In this document: in pieces, positions 23,784 through 30,991 of the stretch
Layout of the letters: the number at the start of each line of letters is the position of its first letter
How positions within the stretch are numbered: the first letter of the stretch is position 1
DNA from: DATKXU01 sp035528905
GTDB taxonomy: Bacteria > Armatimonadota > UBA5829 > DTJY01
Length of the DNA stretch: 41,590 bases
Direction of reading: 5' to 3'
Assembly (NCBI GenBank): GCA_035528905.1
Contig: DATKXU010000048.1
Location: 1 to 41,590, forward strand
Notes under the pieces: model-generated
The model's database searches: none
Seen by the model: the letters and a program-made list of their open reading frames with translations, nothing else
Told to the model about the DNA's origin: nothing
Made by a program: the position numbers and the translations under genes

Positions 23784-24896
23784 ATGGCAGGAGTACACCC
23801 ACGGGCGCAGAAAGTAGTAGTTGCGATGAGCGGCGGGGTTGACAGCTCCGTCGCGGCAGCGATTCTCGTCCAGGAAGGCTACGAAGCCATCGGCGTCACG
23901 ATGCAGATCTGGCCGACTGCGATCGGGCCGGAGGAGAAGTTCAGCCGCACCTGCTGCTCGTTGAGCGCCGCGGAGGACGCGCGCAAAGTCGCTGCGCGAA
24001 TAGGCATCCCGCATTACGTACTGAATTTCAAGGATGTCTTTGAGAAAACGGTCATTGACAACTTCATAGAGGAATATCGCCGGGGACGGACGCCGAACCC
24101 GTGTGTCCGCTGCAATCGCTTCGTGAAGTTCCAGGCGCTGCTAGAGAAGGCGCATGCGCTTGGCGCGGACTACGTTGCGACAGGGCACTATTCGCGGATT
24201 GTGTACGACGAAGCGAGTAATCGCTGGCTGCTCAGGCGGGGCATAGACCGCTCGAAAGACCAGTCGTATGCGCTCTACGGCATGAGCCAATACCAGCTCG
24301 CGCACACGCTGATGCCGCTGGGCAATATGGTGAAAGACGAAACACGGCGGTTGGCAGCCGACCTCGGCCTCGCAGTGTCGAGCAAGCCCGACAGCCAGGA
24401 GATTTGCTTCGTGGAAGACCGGAACTATCGCGCCTTTCTGGAGGCAGTCGCCCCGGAGGTCGCAAAGCCCGGGCCGATTTTCGATACAGCAGGCGGCGTA
24501 ATGGGAGAGCACAAGGGGATCGCGTTCTACACGGTGGGCCAGCGCAGGCGCCTCGGCATAGCGGCCGGTGAGCCGCTCTATGTTCTGCGGATAGATCCGG
24601 GCCGCAATGCCGTGGTGGTGGGCCGCGAAGCCGACCTGTACGCGCAAGGCCTGATTGCAGCCGACCTGAGCTATGTCTCCATAGAATCTCTGGTTGAGCC
24701 GGTTGCTGTCACGGCGAAGGTAAGATATAATATGAAGGATTCGCAAGCCCTGCTTTCTCCCTGGGCGGAGGGACAGGCTCTGCTGACCTTTGAAAGGCCG
24801 CAGAGGGCGATAGCTCCCGGGCAGGCCGTGGTCTTCTACCATGGCGAGGACGTCCTCGGCGGCGGAACGATAGAAAACGTGATACGTAATACGTAA
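23784..24896 (+). CDS. mnmA: tRNA-uridine 2-sulfurtransferase
   Basis: MnmA/TrmU (370 residues) thiolates the wobble uridine of Lys, Glu and Gln tRNAs. The PP-loop is AMSGGVDSS (14-22). The catalytic Cys107 is in GRTPNPCVRCNRFVKF, and the second catalytic Cys is in SKPDSQEICFVED. The C-terminal beta-barrel is present (GQAVVFYHGEDVLGGGTI). The ATG at 23784 is preceded by a GGAAAGG at somewhat long spacing. The last codons (VIRNT) and the stop codon are written by a heptamer array, so the natural C-terminus has been shaped by that repeat. The rarA-mnmA order matches the Firmicutes-type neighbourhood. Confidence 0.96.
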   Translation: MAGVHPRAQKVVVAMSGGVDSSVAAAILVQEGYEAIGVTMQIWPTAIGPEEKFSRTCCSLSAAEDARKVAARIGIPHYVLNFKDVFEKTVIDNFIEEYRRGRTPNPCVRCNRFVKFQALLEKAHALGADYVATGHYSRIVYDEASNRWLLRRGIDRSKDQSYALYGMSQYQLAHTLMPLGNMVKDETRRLAADLGLAVSSKPDSQEICFVEDRNYRAFLEAVAPEVAKPGPIFDTAGGVMGEHKGIAFYTVGQRRRLGIAAGEPLYVLRIDPGRNAVVVGREADLYAQGLIAADLSYVSIESLVEPVAVTAKVRYNMKDSQALLSPWAEGQALLTFERPQRAIAPGQAVVFYHGEDVLGGGTIENVIRNT

Positions 24897-24942
24897 AGCG
24901 TAAGGGTGCAGCCCATCACGCATCACGTATCACGCATTATGC
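24877..24942. repeat. Inverted pair of heptamer arrays overlapping the mnmA 3' end
   Basis: The left array (24877-24904) has four units of the type ACGTAAN, the first ACGTGAT. The right array (24915-24942) has four units of the type ATCACGN, decaying to ATTATGC. ATCACGT is the exact reverse complement of ACGTGAT, so the arrays can form a hairpin. The mnmA stop codon lies in the third unit of the left array. Confidence 0.9.
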
Positions 24943-24957
24943 ATCGGGGGTTTTCTT

Positions 24958-25377
24958 GTGCAGACAGTTCTGTTAGTGGTGGCAGCTCTTGCGATAGCGG
25001 TCGTGGCGGTGGCGTTTGCCGTGCTCGTTCGGGGCATACTGCGTGAGATGCGCGGGATCGGACAGGTAACACAGGATTTGTCCCATTTTCTCAAGACAGC
25101 AGAGGAGGAATTGACCAGCACCACGCACGACGCCCGCGCCGCATTGAACAACGTAGAGCGGCTGGTAGGCACGGTAAATGAGACCGTCGCGCGTGTGGAC
25201 AGGGTGGCCGAAGGGGCACAGCGCGTGCTGGATGGAGCGTTCTTGGCATCCACCGCAGCAAAGGCTGTGAAATCATCGTCTGTCGGCCTTGCAAGTGTTT
25301 ATGAGGGAGTCAAGCAGGGAATAAAAGCCCTGTGCGGCTGCCGGGAAACTAACAAAGGGGGTACATCTGATGAGTAA
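24958..25377 (+). CDS. DUF948-family membrane-anchored protein
   Basis: A 139-residue protein with one N-terminal transmembrane helix (about 3-25, VLLVVAALAIAVVAVAFAVLV). A cytoplasmic or periplasmic coiled-coil follows (about 28-90) rich in T/E/L/V, as in DUF948 proteins, some annotated as general stress proteins. The start is GTG (24958), behind GGGGG. It overlaps the YtxH-like gene by eight bases, and these two families are frequent partners in Firmicutes stress loci. It lies upstream of the SigB-type operon, which fits a stress role, but none is shown. Confidence 0.8.
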   Translation: MQTVLLVVAALAIAVVAVAFAVLVRGILREMRGIGQVTQDLSHFLKTAEEELTSTTHDARAALNNVERLVGTVNETVARVDRVAEGAQRVLDGAFLASTAAKAVKSSSVGLASVYEGVKQGIKALCGCRETNKGGTSDE

Positions 25378-25705
25378 CGACGAGGAAAAGAGCGTCCTGT
25401 TGAGTGTTCTCGCCGGGATCGGTCTTGGGGCAATTATCGGTGCGGCGGCTGGCCTGCTCTTTGCGCCGAAAGCTGGGATGGAAACCAGGGAGGACATCAA
25501 GAAGGCCGCCGAAGACGTCAGGTCGAGAGCCGAGGGAGTCGTCGGCGAGCTCGGCACGTCGGTTGATGAGCTGGTAAAGAAGAGCAAGGACCTCATCGAG
25601 ACCACGAAGTCAAAGGTCCAGCAGGCCGTAGAGTCGGGCAAGCAGGCCATGGCCGAGAAGCAGAGGGCAGTGAAGGGTGAATCAAAGGAAGCAGCCGAAT
25701 CATAA
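25370..25705 (+). CDS. YtxH-domain protein
   Basis: A 111-residue protein. The N-terminal glycine-rich hydrophobic segment (about 8-32, VLAGIGLGAIIGAAAGLLFAPK) ends in the LFAPKAGMETREDIKKA signature of YtxH proteins. A long charged amphipathic helix follows. The family includes B. subtilis YtxH, a SigB-dependent general stress protein. GGGGG lies eight bases before the ATG. The position next to DUF948 and upstream of STAS/RsbW/SigB supports a general-stress cluster; the biochemical role is unknown. Confidence 0.88.
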   Translation: MSNDEEKSVLLSVLAGIGLGAIIGAAAGLLFAPKAGMETREDIKKAAEDVRSRAEGVVGELGTSVDELVKKSKDLIETTKSKVQQAVESGKQAMAEKQRAVKGESKEAAES

Positions 25706-25789
25706 GCTGCTTTGCAAGTGCGGGCCGGTTGCGGCGGTCGAACTGGCTGCCCGCATCCGGCCATTAACTTGTCGGGGAAGGTGAAACAG

Positions 25790-26158
25790 ATGAACCTCAA
25801 GGTGAACACCAGATCCATCAATGGGACATCCGTCATAGACCTCGAAGGCGAAGTAGACGTATACACCGCGCCGCAGCTCAAGCAGCAAATCATTGACTTG
25901 CTGGATGGCGGGCTGCGGCATGTCGTAGTGAATCTGACAGCCGTTGACTATCTGGACAGCACGGCGCTGGGCGTGCTGATCGGCGGCTTGAAGCGGCTCC
26001 GCGAGCGAAACGGGGCCCTCGATCTGATTTGCCCGAACCCCAGGATCAGAAGAGTATTCGAGATCACGGGCCTGGATAAGATATTCGACATCTATGCGAC
26101 GGAAGACGAGGCTGTAGAGAAGCTGAAGTCTCGGGAGGGCACGCGAAGTGTCGGGTGA
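25790..26158 (+). CDS. STAS-domain anti-anti-sigma factor (RsbV/SpoIIAA type)
   Basis: A single STAS domain of 122 residues. It has LEGEVDVYTAPQLKQQI, then VVNLTAVDYLDSTALGVLIGG, where the Ser of DST is the usual phosphorylation site, and a C-terminal ITGLDKIFDIY helix. Such proteins release a sigma factor by binding its anti-sigma kinase when unphosphorylated. I choose the ATG at 25790 because AAGGTG lies six bases upstream; the open frame extends 26 codons further but with no ribosome site. The stop overlaps the next gene by 11 bases, so it is translationally coupled to its likely partner. Confidence 0.92.
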   Translation: MNLKVNTRSINGTSVIDLEGEVDVYTAPQLKQQIIDLLDGGLRHVVVNLTAVDYLDSTALGVLIGGLKRLRERNGALDLICPNPRIRRVFEITGLDKIFDIYATEDEAVEKLKSREGTRSVG

Positions 26159-26573
26159 GCGACGACCTGCCGTTGTCGAGCTGAGGATACCGAGCCGGCC
26201 CGAGTTCGTCAGCGTGGCCAGGCTGGCTATTCTGGGGGTAGCTAGTAGAACGAAGTTTACCTACGACCAGGTCGAAGATGTGCGGCTGGCTGTGGGTGAA
26301 GCCTGCACGACGGCGGTAGGGCGAGCGATCCAGGCAAACAAAACGGACACGGACATAACGATACGCAGCGAAATCTCGGACAACAAGCTCACGATAGAGG
26401 TCAGGGACGAGGTCGGCTATCCGCCGAAGCTTCCTGAAGCTGCAAAGCCACCGGAGGAATTGGACGAGCAGAGCCTGGGGGCTCTGTTGATGGAGTTGCT
26501 TGTGGACGAGTTTGAAACCGAGCCCACACCCGAGGGCGGCACTCTGGTCAGAATGGTAAAGTACGCGGGATAG
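26148..26573 (+). CDS. Anti-sigma factor of the RsbW/SpoIIAB type with degenerate ATP-site motifs
   Basis: A 141-residue HATPase_c-like protein between the STAS and sigma genes, as expected for a SigB-type anti-sigma kinase. The overall fold is recognisable (VEDVRLAVGEACTTAV, then IEVRDEVGYPP, then SLGALLMELLVDEFE). However, the Bergerat motifs are off consensus. The N-box Asn that binds Mg is Thr55, the G1 region is DEVGY instead of a DxGxG pattern, and the G2 glycine run is SLGA. Sigma binding may persist while kinase activity is weak or lost. The start is GTG (26148), with GGGAGGG eight bases upstream, overlapping the STAS gene. Four bases separate it from the sigma factor gene. Confidence 0.85.
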   Translation: MSGERRPAVVELRIPSRPEFVSVARLAILGVASRTKFTYDQVEDVRLAVGEACTTAVGRAIQANKTDTDITIRSEISDNKLTIEVRDEVGYPPKLPEAAKPPEELDEQSLGALLMELLVDEFETEPTPEGGTLVRMVKYAG

Positions 26574-26577
26574 ACAC

Positions 26578-27351
26578 ATGGCAACACGGAGAAAAGGCGG
26601 CGCATCTCAGTGGATCGAGGGGGATGCCGAATCGCTTTTCAGCAAGTACGCCAAGACCAGGGACCCCGGAGTCAGAGACCGCCTGGTGGTCATGCATCAG
26701 AACCTGGTGCGCTTTCTCGCCGGGAAATTCGTGAATCGTGGGGAGCCCATCGAAGACCTGGTGCAGGTGGGGACGATCGGCCTCATCAATGCGATAGATC
26801 GCTTCGATCCCGGCCGCGGCACGAAGTTCTCGACATATGCCACCCCGACCATCGTCGGTGAGATCCGCCGGCATTTTCGGGACAAGGCTTGGAGCCTGAA
26901 GGTGCCGCGCCGACTGCAGGAATTGAATCTGGCGGCCAACAAAGCCGTGGACTCTCTGTCGCAGAAGCTGGGCCGGGTCCCGACCATCCAGGAGATTGCC
27001 CAGGCGGTTAGCGCCTCCGAGGAGGAGACTCTGGAGGCGATCGAGCTTGGCAACGCGTACGATACGGTATCCCTGGACAGCAAGCTGGCCTACGAAGGCG
27101 AGTCTGCGCCCCTGAGCCTCGCTGAGTTCGTCGGGGGTATGGACGGCTCTTTGGAGAGTCTCGAGAAGTATGGCGACCTCAACCAGGCCATGAATTGCCT
27201 GGATAAGAGGGAAAGGTCTATCATATACTTGAGGTTCTTCAAGGACATGTCGCAGACGGAAGTGGCGAAGAGGCTGAATATCTCGCAGATGCACGTCTCG
27301 CGCCTTCAGCAGAAAGCGTTGAAGCGGCTGAAAGAGCTGCTGTCCGATTAG
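26578..27351 (+). CDS. SigB/SigF-type alternative sigma factor
   Basis: A 257-residue sigma-70 family protein of the SigB/F/G branch. Region 2 (about 35-105) has LVRFLAGKF, EDLVQVGTIGLINAIDRFDPGRG and KFSTYATPTIVGEIRRHFRDK, which is region 2.4. Region 3 is about 115-180. Region 4 (about 205-257) has CLDKRERSIIYLRFFKDMSQTEVAKRLNISQMHVSRLQQKALKRL with its helix-turn-helix. It is the third gene of the STAS / anti-sigma / sigma operon and would direct a general stress or differentiation regulon. Its target promoters in this window are not evident. Confidence 0.95.
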   Translation: MATRRKGGASQWIEGDAESLFSKYAKTRDPGVRDRLVVMHQNLVRFLAGKFVNRGEPIEDLVQVGTIGLINAIDRFDPGRGTKFSTYATPTIVGEIRRHFRDKAWSLKVPRRLQELNLAANKAVDSLSQKLGRVPTIQEIAQAVSASEEETLEAIELGNAYDTVSLDSKLAYEGESAPLSLAEFVGGMDGSLESLEKYGDLNQAMNCLDKRERSIIYLRFFKDMSQTEVAKRLNISQMHVSRLQQKALKRLKELLSD

Positions 27352-27364
27352 GAGACTATCTACC

Positions 27365-28480
27365 TTGCTCACGAAGACCCAGTGGTACCACGTTCTTTTC
27401 CTCGCAATAGCAATCGCTGTCCTTACAACCTTGCTGTATCTGGTACGGGGCATTCTGCCACCCTTCGTGATCGCATTTGTGATCGCCTGGCTGCTGGATC
27501 CTCTGCTCGGCCGCCTTCAGAAGCGAGGCTGCCCGCGCATCTTAGCTGTCTCGGCGGTCTATATAGTCTTCCTTGCGGCGTTCGTTCTGGGGCTGGTATT
27601 CCTGGTCCCGCCGGTGATTGACCAGGCCAAGCAGCTAGGCCAGGATCTCCCGGGCTATGCGGAGCGCTTCGGCGCCTTCGCTGCAGACCTTATGGAGAAA
27701 CACCGTGCGACTCTCGCCAAGTTCGAGCTGCCGACAACCCTCCAGGAGGCATTCGCCAAGTACGGCGAGCAGGCGAAGCAGGAAGTGATAAACGGGATAA
27801 CGTACACGAGCAGGTGGATAGTCTCGAGCTTGTCCAAGGCGCTCTGGCTCGTCTTGATACCCCTGGTGGCCTTCTACTTCCTGAACGACATAGACCGAAT
27901 CCGCAAGAAGACAGCGCTGCTCATCCCTCAGCAGTGGCGTGCAAGGACGACCGAAGTGCTTTCCAGGATGGGTCTGGTCTTCAGCAGCTATGTCCGGGGG
28001 CTGATAGTCGTCTGCCTGCTGTTTGGCGTTGTCACCACAATCGTCCTCGTCATCTCCGGCCTGAAATACGGCATCATCCTCGGCCTGCTGTCGGCAGTTC
28101 TCTATGCTGTGCCATACCTCGGGGCGATCCTGATCACGCTGCTGGTGTTCCTCGTGGCCCTGGCTACCCACGGGCTTGGCTATGCGATCTGGATGGCCGT
28201 GCTGATGGTCGCGCTGAACCAGTTCCTCTTCGATATGCTGATCACTCCGAAGATTCTGGGGAAGTCGGTAGGGCTGCATCCGGTGCTGAGCCTTTTCGCG
28301 CTGATGGCGGGAGGAAGCCTGTTCGGGCTGGTCGGAATGGTGCTCGCCGTGCCGGTCGCCGCCAGCATCCAGGAGATAGTCTTCGAGTTCCGCCCGGATC
28401 TCCGAGCGCCCGGCGAGCCGAAGAGAGGGAAGCGGAGATCGTCCTCCGGCGGGGACAAGAGAAGAGTCAAAGGCAAGTAG
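27365..28480 (+). CDS. AI-2E-family (YtvI/PerM) transporter
   Basis: A 371-residue membrane protein with about eight transmembrane helices. It has a conserved N-terminal LLYLVRGILPPFVIAFVIAWLLDPL, a long periplasmic-type insert (about 75-150), and a C-terminal core with the family motif VVCLLFGVVTTIVLVISGLKYGIILGLLS, PYLGAILI and QFLFDMLITPKILGKSVGLHP. The substrate is unknown; the family includes proposed AI-2 exporters and Na+/H+ antiporters. Translation starts at TTG (27365), behind a GGAG 14 bases after the sigma gene, so it may be cotranscribed with the sigma operon. RHS fragments begin immediately after its stop. Confidence 0.88.
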   Translation: MLTKTQWYHVLFLAIAIAVLTTLLYLVRGILPPFVIAFVIAWLLDPLLGRLQKRGCPRILAVSAVYIVFLAAFVLGLVFLVPPVIDQAKQLGQDLPGYAERFGAFAADLMEKHRATLAKFELPTTLQEAFAKYGEQAKQEVINGITYTSRWIVSSLSKALWLVLIPLVAFYFLNDIDRIRKKTALLIPQQWRARTTEVLSRMGLVFSSYVRGLIVVCLLFGVVTTIVLVISGLKYGIILGLLSAVLYAVPYLGAILITLLVFLVALATHGLGYAIWMAVLMVALNQFLFDMLITPKILGKSVGLHPVLSLFALMAGGSLFGLVGMVLAVPVAASIQEIVFEFRPDLRAPGEPKRGKRRSSSGGDKRRVKGK

Positions 28481-28634
28481 GATTCACCCCCGGCTACGGC
28501 TGGCAGCGCGCAATGATGTCTACCAGTTCCTCTACGATCCCTCCGCAAGCATCCCGGCGGTCGCGCAGGAATTCGGCCCAAATGATAGGAATATAGTCTA
28601 TGTCCGGGAGCCGGATGGAAGCCTGGTTGCGAGG

Positions 28635-29384
28635 GTGCACCCGTCCCAGTCCAGCGCGGATTACTACTATTTCGATGCCCTTGGGAGCACGGTGCTGATG
28701 ACCCAGGGGCTGGGCACGGTCACGGATCGCTACGACTACGGCGCCTGGGGCGAGCCGCGCGTGATCCTTGGAGGCACGACCGACAACCCGTACCTCTATG
28801 TCGGACAGCACGGCTACTACGCCCACTGGATGGACCCCGCCCTGGCGGATGCCTTGCAGCTTGGGGTTAGGTTCTACGAGCCTCAGGTGGGGAGGTTCAT
28901 CTCACGGGATCCTATTGGGTATGAGGGCGTATTAAACTTGTATAGCTATGTAGGCAATATGCCGACGGTGGCGGTAGATCCATTAGGCTTAGCACTATGG
29001 CTGGAGTATGATGATATGAGAAACAAATGGAGTCTCGTAGATCGGTTCGCCTATACTCATGCCTGGATCCGGTTTTACATAATTACTTGCAAAGGAAAAC
29101 GGAACTACGGCTTTTGGCCAAACGGGATCAATACCGAGCCCGATGAGCCTTATGCTAAAGATAAACCCGGTCAACCTAATGTTTATGTAGTGAAGATCAA
29201 CCACGACGAAAGATTCGAGCGTTGCCTATGTGATTGCATTAAAGGAAGCCAGGAATCGCCGCCCCAGTTTTCCACCGGTCTGTTCTCGTTCTACGTGTGC
29301 GGGAGTTGGGTGAAGGATATGTGGGAATGTGCGGAACAGAAATGCAAATGTGGCGAGCCCAAGACTCCTCCGGGAGGTGATTGA
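28635..29384 (+). CDS. Orphan RHS tip A: core end plus candidate papain-like toxin domain
   Basis: RHS homology in this frame runs upstream to about 28485 (FLYDPSASIPAVAQ) without a usable start. The annotated frame begins at GTG 28635. Core signatures are YYYFDALGST, DNPYLYVGQHGYYAHWMDP, LGVRFYEPQVGRFISRDPIG and the DPLG boundary (residues 115-118). The 130-residue C-terminal domain has THAWI (H142), YGFWP (158-162) and VCGSW (C222). A His-then-Cys order with YGFWP recalls circularly permuted papain-like toxins, which is an inference. There are further Cys pairs near the end. Without a parent N-terminus it is probably silent unless recombined onto a full rhs gene. Confidence 0.72.
   Translation: MHPSQSSADYYYFDALGSTVLMTQGLGTVTDRYDYGAWGEPRVILGGTTDNPYLYVGQHGYYAHWMDPALADALQLGVRFYEPQVGRFISRDPIGYEGVLNLYSYVGNMPTVAVDPLGLALWLEYDDMRNKWSLVDRFAYTHAWIRFYIITCKGKRNYGFWPNGINTEPDEPYAKDKPGQPNVYVVKINHDERFERCLCDCIKGSQESPPQFSTGLFSFYVCGSWVKDMWECAEQKCKCGEPKTPPGGD
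28851..28876 (+). repeat. 26-bp core segment identical in tips A and B (copy 1)
   Basis: This segment is identical to 30483-30508. It encodes the end of ALQLGVRFY of the RHS core, which A and B share at the protein level. Exact identity at the DNA level suggests recent common origin or gene conversion. Confidence 0.85.
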
Positions 29385-29409
29385 GATTGATCCCGTGCGC
29401 AGGTCCCGC

Positions 29410-30378
29410 ATGCACAAGTTGAAGTGCGTCATAGCGGTCATAGCTGCGGTCATAATCTTAGCCCTGGGGTGGACAGGCTATTCCCTCAGAGGTCTTTTCG
29501 TACAACCTCGTCCGACAAATAGGTCCTATCTCTGGTACTTCAACAGCATATATGTTCTGATGGAGAGCGGCTCACCAGTAGCATACAAGTTGAAGTCCAA
29601 GGAGGGTGGCGTATTGGAAGGCAACATCCCGTTTCATGTCTGGAATGGCGGCCTCGTGTATTGGTCGGAGGTAGATGCTTCGCTCGCCTTGATACGTCAT
29701 CGGAAGAACGATGATTGGTTTCCCGTTCCCAAAAGCACCATGATGCCTGACTGGCGGGTGCGAAGCGTGCTCACCAGCGGTGACTCCGTACTGTTGAACC
29801 TGAAAACTACTGATGAGAGACCAATTGCGGTTCTTGCGTTGGATACCTCCGACCGCAGGTGGACAAGACTAGAAGGTGTGCTTGAGGTACGGGTTGATAC
29901 CGCCGATGGGTCTGATAGGATAGTCGTTCTCACCAAGGATTTCGAGTTGGTAATCACATCTCTCAGCACCGGCTCAGAGGCAAAGCCGCTCGGAAAGATC
30001 GACGAGTTCGTTGACTGGGATTATGACTTCACTTCAGGCACGTTGTTCTACCTGAGCGCGGACCATCGGCCCACCATGAGATTGGCAACTGGAGAGGAGC
30101 GGAGACTGAAGCTTCCAAACAGATACGTTGCCAAGGGGATTACGTGGCAGCGGGTATGCAACGAAATATGGATTCCGGTTTCGGTGCCGTTTTCTTTCTC
30201 AGGGTTCGTGGTGTACTCTGCGGACGGCAGGTTTCTAGGCAGCGTGGAGAACTGCTTGGGGCGGTATGAGCGCCTGCAAGCAGCTACAGGCCGTATGGCT
30301 GAGCTGTTATCAGCTAGCGGGTTAGACCGAACTGCTCTAACCTGGGAAGATGTCTGCGGACACGAACGCTCGGACTAA
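29410..30378 (+). CDS. Probable membrane-anchored immunity protein for tip A
   Basis: A 322-residue protein with an uncleaved N-terminal signal anchor (about 4-25, KCVIAVIAAVIILALGWTGY). A large extracytoplasmic domain follows, made of repeated beta-strand phrases (DSVLLNLKTTDERPIAVLALD, DRIVVLTKDFELVI, TLFYLSADHRPTMRL) that look like beta-propeller blades. The start could be ATG 29410 or GTG 29395, since the frame opens within the end of tip A. Its place directly after an RHS tip is that of an immunity gene. It is larger than most immunity proteins, and an anchored outward-facing domain would fit a toxin acting in the periplasm. No family recognised. Confidence 0.65.
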   Translation: MHKLKCVIAVIAAVIILALGWTGYSLRGLFVQPRPTNRSYLWYFNSIYVLMESGSPVAYKLKSKEGGVLEGNIPFHVWNGGLVYWSEVDASLALIRHRKNDDWFPVPKSTMMPDWRVRSVLTSGDSVLLNLKTTDERPIAVLALDTSDRRWTRLEGVLEVRVDTADGSDRIVVLTKDFELVITSLSTGSEAKPLGKIDEFVDWDYDFTSGTLFYLSADHRPTMRLATGEERRLKLPNRYVAKGITWQRVCNEIWIPVSVPFSFSGFVVYSADGRFLGSVENCLGRYERLQAATGRMAELLSASGLDRTALTWEDVCGHERSD

Positions 30379-30482
30379 CGCGAGCGACCAACTCTTCTCT
30401 TCCCGATACCACAAATGACCCGTATCTCTACGTCGGCCAGCTCGGCTACTACGCGCATTGGCAGGATCCGGCCCTCGCGGAC

Positions 30483-30508
30483 GCCTTGCAGCTTGGGGTT
30501 AGGTTCTA
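30483..30508 (+). repeat. 26-bp core segment identical in tips A and B (copy 2)
   Basis: The second copy of the identical core segment (see 28851-28876). It lies 102 bases into tip B. Confidence 0.85.
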
Positions 30509-30929
30509 TGAGCCGGGGGTTGGACGATTCGATAGCCTTGACCCCCTTAGGGATGGTGTGAACTGGTACACGTATGTGGATGGCGGAGCGACGGTATTCG
30601 TAGATCCACAAGGTCTTCAGTCAGAGGATTTTAACCGCGAGGCGAGGTATAATCAATGTGTGAGTCGGGCGTTAAGCCGCTTTGCGGTTTGTGTGGCGGA
30701 GACGTACGGTGTCACTGACATTGCCGGGGCTGCTATTGGGTGCTTGGCAGGGTGTGCGATTGCCAGTGCATGGAACGGTGAGCTGACTTGGTCGGCCTGT
30801 GCTGCTGGTTGTGGAATAGGTGCCCTTGTTTATCTTGCGTACACTGGCGTTAGAGCCTATTTTAAGTGTGTGGGTCCATACAACGCCGATATGGCGGAAT
30901 GTGAAAAGATTCGTGAGGGGCGTCGCTAA
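30486..30929 (+). CDS. Orphan RHS tip B: short core end plus Cys-rich hydrophobic domain
   Basis: RHS homology starts at about 30408 in this frame (NDPYLYVGQLGYYAHWQDP), just after the stop of the preceding gene. The frame used here begins at a TTG inside the core and is unlikely to be a real start. The core ends at VDPQG (codon 43 of this frame). The remaining 104 residues have seven Cys and two hydrophobic helices (TDIAGAAIGCLAGCAIASAW, CAAGCGIGALVYLAYTGV), suggesting a membrane-inserting toxin. The core part is much shorter than in tip A, as expected for a displaced tip. Probably silent on its own. Confidence 0.6.
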   Translation: MQLGVRFYEPGVGRFDSLDPLRDGVNWYTYVDGGATVFVDPQGLQSEDFNREARYNQCVSRALSRFAVCVAETYGVTDIAGAAIGCLAGCAIASAWNGELTWSACAAGCGIGALVYLAYTGVRAYFKCVGPYNADMAECEKIREGRR

Positions 30930-30991
30930 CAGCAAACCCAACTACACTAACAACGACCGTGTGAACCCACTTATCTAATGGGAGCCACAGG

